Shown piece by piece: positions 45,947-54,732 of a stretch of DNA of 64,000 nt. The stretch is from Pohlia nutans (Eukaryota > Streptophyta > Bryopsida > Bryales > Mniaceae). Every line of letters begins with the position of its first letter. Within the stretch, counting starts at the first letter, position 1. The notes under the pieces are model-generated. The model ran no database searches. It saw only the letters and a program-made list of their open reading frames with translations, and was not told the origin of the DNA. The DNA lies in the NCBI GenBank assembly GCA_022496805.1, contig CM040087.1:33628253-33692252 (forward strand), given 5' to 3'. Both the position numbers and the translations under genes were made by a program.

Positions 45947-47623
45947 AAGTTTAAAGGACCATATTGTGAAAAATATAATTTGAATGGGACCAAATTATAT
46001 ATCATTGGAATTTGTGAAGAATATTACATATGTTGAATAATTTTATTTTTTTAAATTAACACAAAAAAATCTACATAAAACCTACTTAAAATTATTAAAA
46101 AAGAAAAAACAGGAGCCACGTGGTGGGCTTATAGTCCTTTAGGGGTTAATGGACATTCGATCAATATCAAAACACTTTTCAATTTTCAATGTAATATCAA
46201 ATGACAAGTTAACACCATTTGCATTACATCAACACAATGTGAGACCTAATTGAATCTTATATCTGAACGAACTTTGTCGATCTAATGTGGAGTCTCTTGT
46301 GAGTGAAAGTGAAGTGCTCCTAGTTCTGGTTTCACGAGGTTCTGGTTTTTCTTCGCTTGAATGTGTGTGTCATATTCCGAGTTGTTTTGTTGCTGGATTG
46401 ATTTCAGGAGGACAACAAAGTGAACCAAATGGTTGCGCAGCGACTACTCAACAATCTGGGCTGCACGGTGGATGTAGCGTGCAATGGCGTCGAGGCCATT
46501 GGTTTACTCGAGCGCTCCGATGCGTATGACATTATTTTCATGGACTGCCATATGCCTGTAAGTTCTTTTTCTTTTCTATGAATGTTTGCAGTCCCCGGTA
46601 ACTTACAAGTCTCAAGTCTCAAAATGTTGACTCGACCAAGACATAGCTACTAGTAAGTAAACCCACATGACACCGACATTTATGAAAAAAGAAATGGGCT
46701 AGAACGCTAAGTTAAGCGATTGACTATCTATTTCATTTGATCAAGATTCTTCCATCACAGGGAGAGATAAAGACATTCCCACATGGGAATTCCCACAATT
46801 GTAACTTTCCTGCTATGATTGTAGTGTAAATTTTGGATCTGGGAAAGTTACAATTATGGGAAATTTGTCCGTGTTTCCCACATGGGAATCTTGTATTTAT
46901 CTCCCTGTGCATGGCGATGTGAACAACATTGATCTCAAAACTGGCTAAAATTAGCTGGATTTCTATAAAAAAAAAATGTGGCTGCTAAACATACAAAGAA
47001 AGAAAATGAAAAAAAAATTGAAATGTAGCGAGAAAGCTCATCATGATATAAATATGTAGCAACTTCATGAGGTGATATCTGCGGATATCATCATGGTATC
47101 GCCTTAATATATCAAGGGTATTGCCGGATATCATAGAGGTATCGTGAGTATTGTATGCATTGTATAGCAAAAGTAGATACCATTTATGTGGGAGGTCGCG
47201 TAATGTTCTAAATGTCATAAAGTGGTTCTGAGATCACTGGTGGACAAACTGTAAAAGAAAACTCTCTGACCTTGTCGAAACCTCATTGCTAGATTTCTTA
47301 GCAAAAGTATACGGCACTTAATTAGTTTCCGGATCAGTTGTATGACTACTACTGCAGTGGCTGTGAATTGATGGAACAAAGAATGTGGTACTGTGGTACT
47401 GTTGTAGATCATGGACGGGTTCGAGACGGCGCGGCTGGTGCGACAGAAAAGTTGCATCTCGCATGCAATCCCCATCGTGGCGCTCACAGCAGCGACCTCG
47501 GAAGGGGAGGTGGACAAGTGCATCGCCTCCGGGATGGATGACTACATAAGCAAGCCTGTGACGAAAGGGATCTTGCATCGAGCGCTGGAGAAATGGGTGG
47601 GCAAGGAGTCTAGATGGGTGTGA
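41012..47623 (+). CDS. PHK: PAS-domain hybrid histidine kinase (PHK type), 8 exons, 1081 aa
   Basis: Exons 41012-41188, 41375-41532, 41634-41872, 41989-42278, 42968-44182, 44794-45594, 46408-46557 and 47408-47623 (3246 nt, in frame). No signal peptide or membrane segment, so probably cytosolic or nuclear. PAS1 about residues 12-125 (VFVCDSEAKNIYTNSAYQSM), PAS2 about 130-260 with PAC (RVRGQALWNKDGKPVRMAGS). HisKA from 289: SHEIRTPLNG, phospho-acceptor His292. ATPase: N-box RQVLINLVGN (399-408), G1 DTGIGI (652-657), FEKFTQ (666-671), G2 GTGLGL (682-687). A ~220-residue insert splits N-box from G1 and holds CX2CX10CX2C (Cys426/429/440/443). Residues 769-890 form a degenerate receiver with Glu823 where the phospho-Asp should be. 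The C-terminal receiver (955-1075) is canonical: ED at 961-962, Asp1006, Thr1037, Lys1059. PHKs of bryophytes act in cytokinin-like phosphorelay and developmental control. The exon 3 donor GTTCGT is unusual but restores the HPKHRDSVM motif. Confidence 0.92.
44350..44522. mobile_element. Fold-back MITE in PHK intron 5 (CACAGGGTACC ends, TSD TTA)
   Basis: Left end CACAGGGTACCTTGAC, right end GTCAAGGTTCCTTGTG, TTA on both sides. Nearly the whole 173 bp folds into one hairpin (GTGAATTCGTGGTGAACACT pairs with its complement). Same end style as 46756-46909. Confidence 0.8.
45669..46149 (+). mobile_element. TTAA-flanked MITE in PHK intron 6
   Basis: Left end TTAACTCCTAAAGGACCAAG, right end AGTCCTTTAGGGGTTAA; TTAA both sides, 481 bp. 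Shares AAGGATTCATGGTTTTAAAATG with 58219-58452. Confidence 0.75.
46756..46909. mobile_element. Fold-back MITE in PHK intron 7 (CACAGGGAGAGATA ends, TSD CAT)
   Basis: Left end CACAGGGAGAGATAAAGACA, right end TATTTATCTCCCTGTG, CAT on both sides; 154 bp, almost entirely self-complementary (CCCACATGGGAA occurs in both arms). Confidence 0.8.
46926..47230 (-). mobile_element. ~300 bp dispersed element in PHK intron 7, inverted partner of 52650-52950
   Basis: Reverse complement of 52650-52950 nearly throughout (ATGATATAAATATGTAGCAA, ATCTGCGGATATC, GGAGGTCGCGTAATGTTCTA). Its ends are short inverted repeats (GATCTCAAAAC / GTTCTGAGATC). Confidence 0.7.
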
Positions 47624-47678
47624 CCCTAAACCCTAAACCCTAAACCCTAAGCCAGCCAGCCAGCCAGCCAGCCAGCCA
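47624..47678 (+). repeat. Interstitial telomere-type repeat plus (CCAG)n directly after the PHK stop codon
   Basis: CCCTAAA units begin on the base following the TGA stop (47621-47623) and run for nearly four copies, followed by about seven GCCA units. This is the plant telomere motif. Confidence 0.85.
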
Positions 47679-49074
47679 CTTGTACTGTACATTGTAGTAG
47701 TAGTCAGTGAGTATTCCTTTCATTCATGAGCCTGGGCGACGGAGGAAACAAAACCGTTCGTTCTCGCATTTGCAGCCCTCATCATTGGCAGCCGTTAGTT
47801 TTAGAATTTAGAGCCTGAGTTTGACGGAGCACCGATTCTCTAAGTCATCAGTCTGATTGTAGTAAACCTCATGATCTTTCACCATTTCGTTCTGAATCCC
47901 CAACTTTTGGCTTCAAGGCGGCCTGATTCTTTTGTTGTGAAAATTTGTTGAATCTGTTTTCACAGTTTGTATTTATCGAATTTCCATATGAGCTTGGAAC
48001 TTTTCTGGGTAGCACTCTGAATTGGGTTTGTATAGGAGGATGACTTCATTCTTGACTCAATTCAGGCGGCATTGATGGAGTGTAAATATGTAACAAGGGG
48101 TGCTTGAGTATATTTGTGTGTTGGAGCAATTGTGGAATTCATGCACATTGTGCTTGAATTGGATCTTGTGAAGAATCAGAGCATCCGCACCCATCCACAC
48201 ACCGCACAGCAGAAGGAAACAATTAACACGGTGCTGCAAGTGCTATTGTGCTTAAAACGACTTTCCAACTTGGTTTCCAAGGAATCTTGCTTCTAGTAGG
48301 AGCATTACTCAGCTGCTAACCAAACATAGGGCCTTCTTCGATGTAGGGATCGGTTGGGTGGAAGGCACTAGAAGACAAGAATTGAGGTCTCAAGAACCTC
48401 CCATGCTCCACCCATTTCGGAACAAATGAAATATATACTCGTCTTCTCCTGTTTTCACCCATTTCGGTAGAGCTTCCTCCTTTTGAGGACCGGCCACCCA
48501 CACCGATCCCCACATGGAAGCCTGCCCATAGACCATTGGATGTAAAAAAAGGTCAAGCACCTAATGTGCTTAATTGCAACAACAAATTCTTTTATGCTTG
48601 TTTGCAATACATACTCAAATTTGGTTGAATTGGGCCTAAGAAAATCCTGACTCAACGTCATGTGTCTAAACATATGATGCCTACTTGTACCGTTGGCACT
48701 TCATTTTCAAACTAACTGAAGACCTCTTCAATTCAATTGGCTGTCAGAGACTCTGTAGGAACTCCAATTCACCTGCACTTGGCATTCAGCAATAGCACAT
48801 GATTGTGACATAAGTGAACAAAAATTGACACGAATAGCAAGGTCTATTCCTTTCCTCTCATCCAACTATATATTTCTCAATAGCTGGTTCTATAAAATCA
48901 TCCAAACCTGCTTTAGAAATAAAGTTCTTACAAGAGCCATAAGTATTCATTTCAGAGAAAGTCCCTCGATCAATATTTGCACAATCATTAACTTAGCCTG
49001 GGCAGGTGTAGAGACAGACAGACAACCAAGTGAATCACATTAATGTTTTGATAACCATACCCTAAACTCCTAAG
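47679..49074. other. Intergenic stretch downstream of PHK, nothing recognised
   Basis: Probable PHK 3' UTR followed by AT-rich DNA. ORFs here (for example 48316-48513 and 48455-48673 on the minus strand) show no coding signal. Confidence 0.5.
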
Positions 49075-49444
49075 AGCATTCCCACGCATGCAGGCTAGGA
49101 CTAATTCGCTGAAATTATTCATCTACATTTGAAGAAACCTTGCACTTAGAGCATTCCCACCCATGCACGCTAGGACTAACTCACTAAAATTATTCATTTA
49201 CATTTGAAGGGCCCTTGCACTCACACTCCCCCACCCTTGCATGTCCCACTTATCAAAAGTGCGCATCAAATAGTCAATGGACCAATCACAAGTAGAATGT
49301 GAGGATATAGTCAACTAAACAGTGATTTGAAGGCCCAATTTCTAACACGCTAGGATTGAAAGTCAAGAGGTATTTTTGAAGAGCCCTTGGCACTTTTCAT
49401 CTACTTCTTGTGTGAGACTTGGGAGGGCATGAGTGGCCATGCTC
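49075..49444. mobile_element. GAGCATTCCCAC-family MITE (49149-49444) plus a partial tandem copy of its head (49075-49143)
   Basis: The full copy has ends GAGCATTCCCACCCATGC and GTGGCCATGCTC, as at 34768-35245. The 49075-49143 piece repeats its first ~70 bp (CATTTGAAGRA.CCTTGCACT). Confidence 0.65.
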
Positions 49445-49483
49445 TAAAGCCATAGATAATGGATCATGTGATCCGCATGTTGA

Positions 49484-50303
49484 TTAACCCTTTAGTGCCT
49501 AGCTGACCACATTATGGTCACTACAACGTCCGAAATGCAAATAGTAGAGAATCCGTGAAGAATTGGAACTTCAGTTTTGAAGTTCAGATTTGCCCACATA
49601 CATTACGCACCTTCCAGAAAAAGAAATTTTCAATTTGGAATTGTACAACTATCAAAATACCTATCAACAGAACGCGAAAATACTGCAAATACTTGAAAAT
49701 ACAGTAAATACTTACAAATACAACATATGTATTGTGTAGTATTTCTTGTGTTTGGAAGGTTGTTATCTTGTTTTATTTTTTTGGATTGTGTTCTCTTCTT
49801 CATCTTCCATTAGTGTGTGTAATCCGATCTTGACTAATGTACCCACTCTTGTCAATTTTCAACGTATAAAATTTTGTCCTAAACCGTACATGGACAAGTC
49901 ACTTTCACTTATAAATCTCACAATAATTATGTGTGAGTCTATTTTTGATATGAAAGATTGCAACGGAGAGGTGTTGACATAGGGCATAGCTGAACTTCTT
50001 TGCTTTTATTTTTGAAAATTTACCTCAAATTCTATTTTGAAAATTTTGTCTACTTTGAAAATTTACCTCAAAATCTCGTTTTTGAGCGTGCATTATACAG
50101 TTCAAATACATACTATAATCTTCCGATCCCACCATCGGATGATTCTCAAATTTTGATAAAATGTGTGCTCTCGAGTTGAGAATAGAATTGTACGGTTACT
50201 TTCTAATTTAACTCATTCTATTTTTGGTAGTATCAACCACAGTGGAAAAATCTACTGAAATCCAGGGCTCTGAGCTACAGTACCCTAGGCACTAAAGGGT
50301 TAA
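49484..50303. mobile_element. 820 bp TTAA-flanked element (TTAACCCTTTAGTGCC)
   Basis: Left end TTAACCCTTTAGTGCCTAG, right end CTAGGCACTAAAGGGTTAA: a perfect 19-bp inverted pair including TTAA. No protein-coding content recognised; 49746-49982 is a chance ORF. Confidence 0.85.
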
Positions 50304-51198
50304 GAGAATAATGTAGACCAACTAAACATCCATATAAAAATGTTCAACCTTCATAACTTTTGTATACAATTATCCAAATCATGCATCCTTTGACACATTG
50401 GAATTCTCTTTCACATGATAAAAAGAGCATTGAAAAAAAATAAAAAATAAAAAATTACAGGAACTATCCTCATCCCCTCCACTTTCATATGGTAAAATGA
50501 ACATTGAAAAAAATTCACCAATCTAATGACAGGAACTACGCTCATCACCAAAATCAATTTTGGGTACTCTGCCTTAGTCATATAGTCCTTGTTCAATCTG
50601 TGTCACCAGCAATGGGCAGAGACATATCGACAACCAGGGAATGAAGAGTCACAAAAGTTTGAAAACAAATTAGGGAGCGTGAGCTTATGAGGCAAGACTC
50701 TGCGACACAGTTCCTGTGTTGATATCCATGCCCAAAACTAACTGCAAAACTCTCCAAAACGATTGCCTTTTACATGCAGGTTGAACTGCAGGGCTCTATA
50801 ACCACCTTCAAAGAGACAAAACCACATCCTCACTTAAAAGCATCGCGCCAGCCAAAAACTTTATGGCGATTTTTACGAGAATCTGACCTAATTTTGACAG
50901 TGACTACTTTTACCCTAGAAAATGGGTCAAAAAGTGGATGAAATTGCTAAAATCCTTATCAAAAAATTCTAAAATCTCTAGTGTTTGGACAAAAGTACCT
51001 TACAATAGATAATCACACGGATAAACACATATATGGATGATTCTATCCATTTGTTTCCTACTTGGCTACATTCCACGGTGAAGTATGTCGCTCTACCACC
51101 GGAAAAACAAAAAAAAAATTGGCTGAGAAAGCGCACGCAAAAGTTGGGGCAAATACTCGTACTCCGACACCCATGGTAAATGTACATGTGAGATGCTA
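50304..51198. other. Intergenic stretch, nothing recognised
   Basis: AT-rich. A short local duplication (TGATAAAAAGAGCATTGAAAA / GGTAAAATGAACATTGAAAA with GGAACTA..CTCATC, about 50416-50545) is the only structure noted. Confidence 0.5.
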
Positions 51199-51414
51199 TT
51201 AACCCCTAAACGTCCCATGGGGATAGTACATAAGCTGTCGTATAATTGAGATTTTTTACCAACAAGAAACTCTAAATTGAGATCTCAGTAGCTAGTTAGA
51301 ACCGCGTTGATCTAAATTTCAACTTCTCTTTTGACCCCATTAGAGGTGTGGATTCATTCCAAATACAATGTATTCTACTAGCCGCAAAGGCACGTTCAGA
51401 CGTTTAGGGGTTAA
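51199..51414. mobile_element. 216 bp TTAA-flanked MITE just downstream of the C2 gene
   Basis: Left end TTAACCCCTAAACGTC, right end GACGTTTAGGGGTTAA: perfect 16-bp inverted ends with TTAA. It lies 54 bp beyond the C2-gene stop codon, so it probably forms part of that gene's 3' UTR. It is the uninterrupted relative of 2112-3423. Confidence 0.85.
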
Positions 51415-51468
51415 ACGAAAGCAAGGATGTATAATACACATAGTACGAGGAAGGGCGATGCACGACAA

Positions 51469-52200
51469 TCAGCCGCCGCAGCCACCGCCCCCGCCGCAGC
51501 CGCCCCCTCCATCGCCGCAACCGCCGCCGCCGCCACCGCCGCCGTCTAGAGCCGAGCCCAGCAAAACGCCGCCCAGCAGGCCGGCGCCCAAGCCCATGCC
51601 CGCACCGCCGAAGCCCCCGCCGCGCCGCGGTTGCTGCTGCTGCTGCTGCGAGTATTGCCCTTGCTGCGGATAGTACTGCTGCTGCCCTTGCTGCGGGTAG
51701 TACTGCTGCTGACCTTGCTGCGGATAGTACTGAGGCATGCCCATGGCGGGAGCGGATCGAGCCTGGACCTCGGCGTCCGAGAGCGCTTTGCCCACCTTGA
51801 CGGCGACGTTGATCACGCCCTGCTGCTTGCCCGTCTTCTTGCGCACCGGGTACGCCGCGGCTCGGGTGGATGATTCCTTGCCGCCCTGCTGCACTGTTGT
51901 ATCCGCCAAGGGCACGGTGGCGGTGCCGATGAGCTTGTTGCCGGAGAGTTTTCCGTGGTTGTAAATCTCCACTGTCACCGCGGCGTCGCCCTGCTGCAGC
52001 AGCGCCTCGTCCGCCACCAGCGTGATGATGGCGTTCCACGTCGGGTGCACTCCTCCGCCTTTGTTCACGGGCCCCGACACCTTGTCGTGCGGGTACAGCC
52101 ACGCCACGCAGTACGGGTCCATGCCGCCCCACAGGCTCACGTTCTTCAGGTCCCGCGCCGACAGCACCGTCACCTCCAGCTCCCGCTGCTGCGACCCCAT
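51469..52200 (-). CDS. C2-domain protein, SRC2-like, single exon, 243 aa
   Basis: Starts at ATG 52200 (MGSQQRELEV); an upstream in-frame extension has no ATG. An N-terminal C2 domain (about residues 6-140) shows ELEVTVLSARDLKNV, MDPYCVAWLYP, HPTWNAIITL, VTVEIYNHGKLSGNKLIGTA and AAYPVRKKTGKQQGVINVAV. Candidate Ca2+ ligands Asp17 and Asp28 are present. A Gln/Tyr-rich linker repeats YYPQQGQQ three times. Then comes a Gly-rich hydrophobic segment, GMGLGAGLLGGVLLGSAL, as in SRC2 (soybean gene regulated by cold 2) proteins, and a Gly/Cys tail (GGGGCGG). SRC2-type proteins bind membranes and interact with NADPH oxidase or vacuolar targeting machinery under stress; here that is inference. It is intronless and GC-rich (~65%), unlike the surrounding DNA. 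Confidence 0.9.
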   Translation of the reverse strand: MGSQQRELEVTVLSARDLKNVSLWGGMDPYCVAWLYPHDKVSGPVNKGGGVHPTWNAIITLVADEALLQQGDAAVTVEIYNHGKLSGNKLIGTATVPLADTTVQQGGKESSTRAAAYPVRKKTGKQQGVINVAVKVGKALSDAEVQARSAPAMGMPQYYPQQGQQQYYPQQGQQQYYPQQGQYSQQQQQQPRRGGGFGGAGMGLGAGLLGGVLLGSALDGGGGGGGGCGDGGGGCGGGGGCGG

Positions 52201-52649
52201 CGCTACCCTCTCCACAATTCAATTAATCTAGTACTACCCTCGATCTCCACAATTCAATCAATCTAGTACTAAAAATTAACTGATCGATGCGAATTACGAA
52301 ATAATATTGTCAAGTCTGTCAGTATCCTGGCCTAGATATATCGATCAGAACCCCAACGTACTGGGTCGATCGATCGATCGATCGTTGCTTCCCGAAATTA
52401 ACTTATCGATTTGGAGTGTTTGAAGGAGACTGAGGGTTAGCGATCATGGTCAGAGTTGAGCGCATGGGTAGATATTTATAGGTGATCGATCTTAGCTAGC
52501 GCGTGGCGAACCGTGTCGGCAATGGGGTCGATGGAGTGTGCGAAACGTCGCCGACGGCAATCCTTCCGCGAAGCGTCTGTTGTCCTGGAAAGTCTTCTGT
52601 CTCAGGGCCGCGTTCCCACGGGCACTCTACTTCGTGCTCAGTTTCCACC
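52201..52649 (-). promoter_or_regulatory. C2-gene upstream region
   Basis: Contains a direct duplication of CTCCACAATTCAATNAATCT (52210-52266) and a (GATC)n run at about 52365-52384. No firm TATA box is claimed. Confidence 0.4.
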
Positions 52650-52950
52650 AGAACTACTTTATGACATTTAGAACATTACGCGACCTCCCACATAAATGGT
52701 ATCTCCTTTTGCTACCCAATGCATACAATACTCACGATACCTCTAATATCCGGCAATATCCTTGATATATCAAGGTGATACTATGATGATATCTGCGGAC
52801 ATCTCCTCATGAAGTTGCTACATATTTATATCATGATGAGCATTCTCGCTACATTTCAATTTTTTTTTCATTTTCTTTCTTTGTATGTTTAGCAACCCCC
52901 TTTTTTGGGTAGAAATCCAGCTAAATATAACCAGTTTTGAGATCATTGGT
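52650..52950 (+). mobile_element. ~300 bp dispersed element, inverted partner of 46926-47230
   Basis: Starts CAGAACTACTTTATGACATT and ends CCAGTTTTGAGATCA. About 90% identical by eye to the reverse complement of 46926-47230 with small indels. Confidence 0.7.
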
Positions 52951-54157
52951 TTCCACATGATCAGTCTGGTCCTAAAGTGCCACATGTCATCTTGTGATTG
53001 ATTGGTTTTTGAGACATAGATTCTTGTCTTCTAGTGATCCTCATATGGAAGCTTGTTCTAACTCATGCGATAACTTAACATTTTAGTGTTTGAATTTAAA
53101 AGAGAAATAAAACTTTAATCTAAATATACCACTGTATATTTATTTGTATGAAAATACAACGTACTCAAGTATGTTGTATATTCAAGTACAAGGGTGTATA
53201 CACTCAATTATGTTGTATATCAAGTACAAGGATGTACATACTCAAATGTATTGATGTACTAAAACATGATACTCTGTACGGAAATTGCCTTTATTTTTGG
53301 CATTTTTTTGTTCAGAAATAATTATCCTATGCTTTATGTTTCAAGCATGAGCTTCGTCCACTTCAAACGAATTCAAATATTACGAGTAGCAATTCTTAAA
53401 TTATGACTTCCAGAATTCAAATGGGATTTGTTTAAATGGATTTTTATCATTTTCTTTTGGGTGGCAATAACAAGGTTAAGTTAAAAAAAAAATTATATAT
53501 GAAAGTAATTTCCGGGCAGAGGGTGTAAGAATTTGTCACATCCATTTCAAGAGAATGCTTGTGGTAAACGAGGGGGACTCCATCATGACGTCCGAGGCTT
53601 TGCAACAAAAAGGTGAGGAAATTAAGAGGTGCCTTAAATAGATAACCCCAATATCATTTTGTGCAAGGCTAAAATGGGGGTATGTCATAAATGATAGTTG
53701 GAAACCTTGTGATAGCGTGTGCACCCATAGGTCCAAAGAAACGCTTGAACCAGGGGTGTGACTTAAAAGTTATGACTCTTCAAAGTTGACAATGTCTCAT
53801 GCAACATAAATTGGAATTGAGGGTGGGACTCAAAGTTCCCAATGGCACCCTCAACTAATTAAGGCATATTCTATGTCGTTGAAAAATTGAGGAAAAGAGC
53901 TCTTCAGATTGCTAAGACTTATAAGGAGAAAAACAAGGGCTTAAGAGTTATAGCCAAACAAAGTAGGGAAAAACTAGAAACGCTACCTTTTAGAGATCCA
54001 AATCTTTGGGATTCCATTACTTCCTCGATATGAATCTGAATGAGAAGAGTGAATAGACCATCGTGATCTATTCAAACAGGAAATCACGAAAATGAACACG
54101 TACTTGAAGTTTGAAAACTTAAGCTAGAAGTTACGCCAATTGGAAGTTTGGACGTCC
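52951..54157. other. Intergenic, with a short imperfect tandem repeat at 53158-53250
   Basis: ACTCAAGTATGTTGTATATT / ACTCAATTATGTTGTATAT / ACTCAAATGTATTGATGTA with CAAGTACAAGG between (period about 43). Otherwise no feature is recognised. Confidence 0.45.
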
Positions 54158-54712
54158 TTAAACCCCTAACCACCCAACCATGCATATTTTGCATGATGTA
54201 TGGATTTGAATCCCGTTTTCTCATCCATTATGCACTTTTAGTAGTGTGAACTTTTTTATTGAAACTTTTATGGCATGTGTGATCCAATTAGAAAGGAGAT
54301 GATTTGTAAAAAAATTATGCCTCATTTCATGTTGTAGTGTTCCACCCAAAATTTCGCAAATTTTAGTCTAAAAGTGCTCTTGAAAAAGTCAACTACTAAA
54401 ATTAAGCAACCAAAAAATCTCCAAAAATCACTACACTTAGGGTATTACATTTCAATCCATCACAACAAATTTCATCATGAAATTGTCAATATCTCATTGT
54501 TATCATATTACAAAAGAGTGTTAGGTTTGAAGTTTTATACACAAATATTGGTGATAGCAATCGCAAATCTAACCATATAGATAGAATCTAAAATGCATAA
54601 TGTACAACTTTTATTCATTCATCAACTTGAAAGTATCCCTCTTAGTTGCATTTTATAATGCATCCTTGAAAAGCTGCCAAATCTAAAAAGGGTGAGAACA
54701 TTTAGGGGTTAA
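54158..54712 (+). mobile_element. TTAA-flanked element next to inverted-duplication arm B
   Basis: Left end TTAAACCCCTAACCACCCAA, right end ACATTTAGGGGTTAA; TTAA on both sides, 555 bp. It ends ~20 bp before the duplication boundary at 54733, mirroring the TTAA element next to arm A. Confidence 0.65.
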
Positions 54713-54732
54713 AGGACAATTTCTAGACCATG

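Noticed and set aside
51404..52222. 272-residue minus-strand frame overlapping the C2 gene
   Set aside because: It is the +1 shadow of the C2 coding sequence; composition is Arg/Gly/Ala-rich and only the 51469-52200 frame encodes a recognisable C2 domain.
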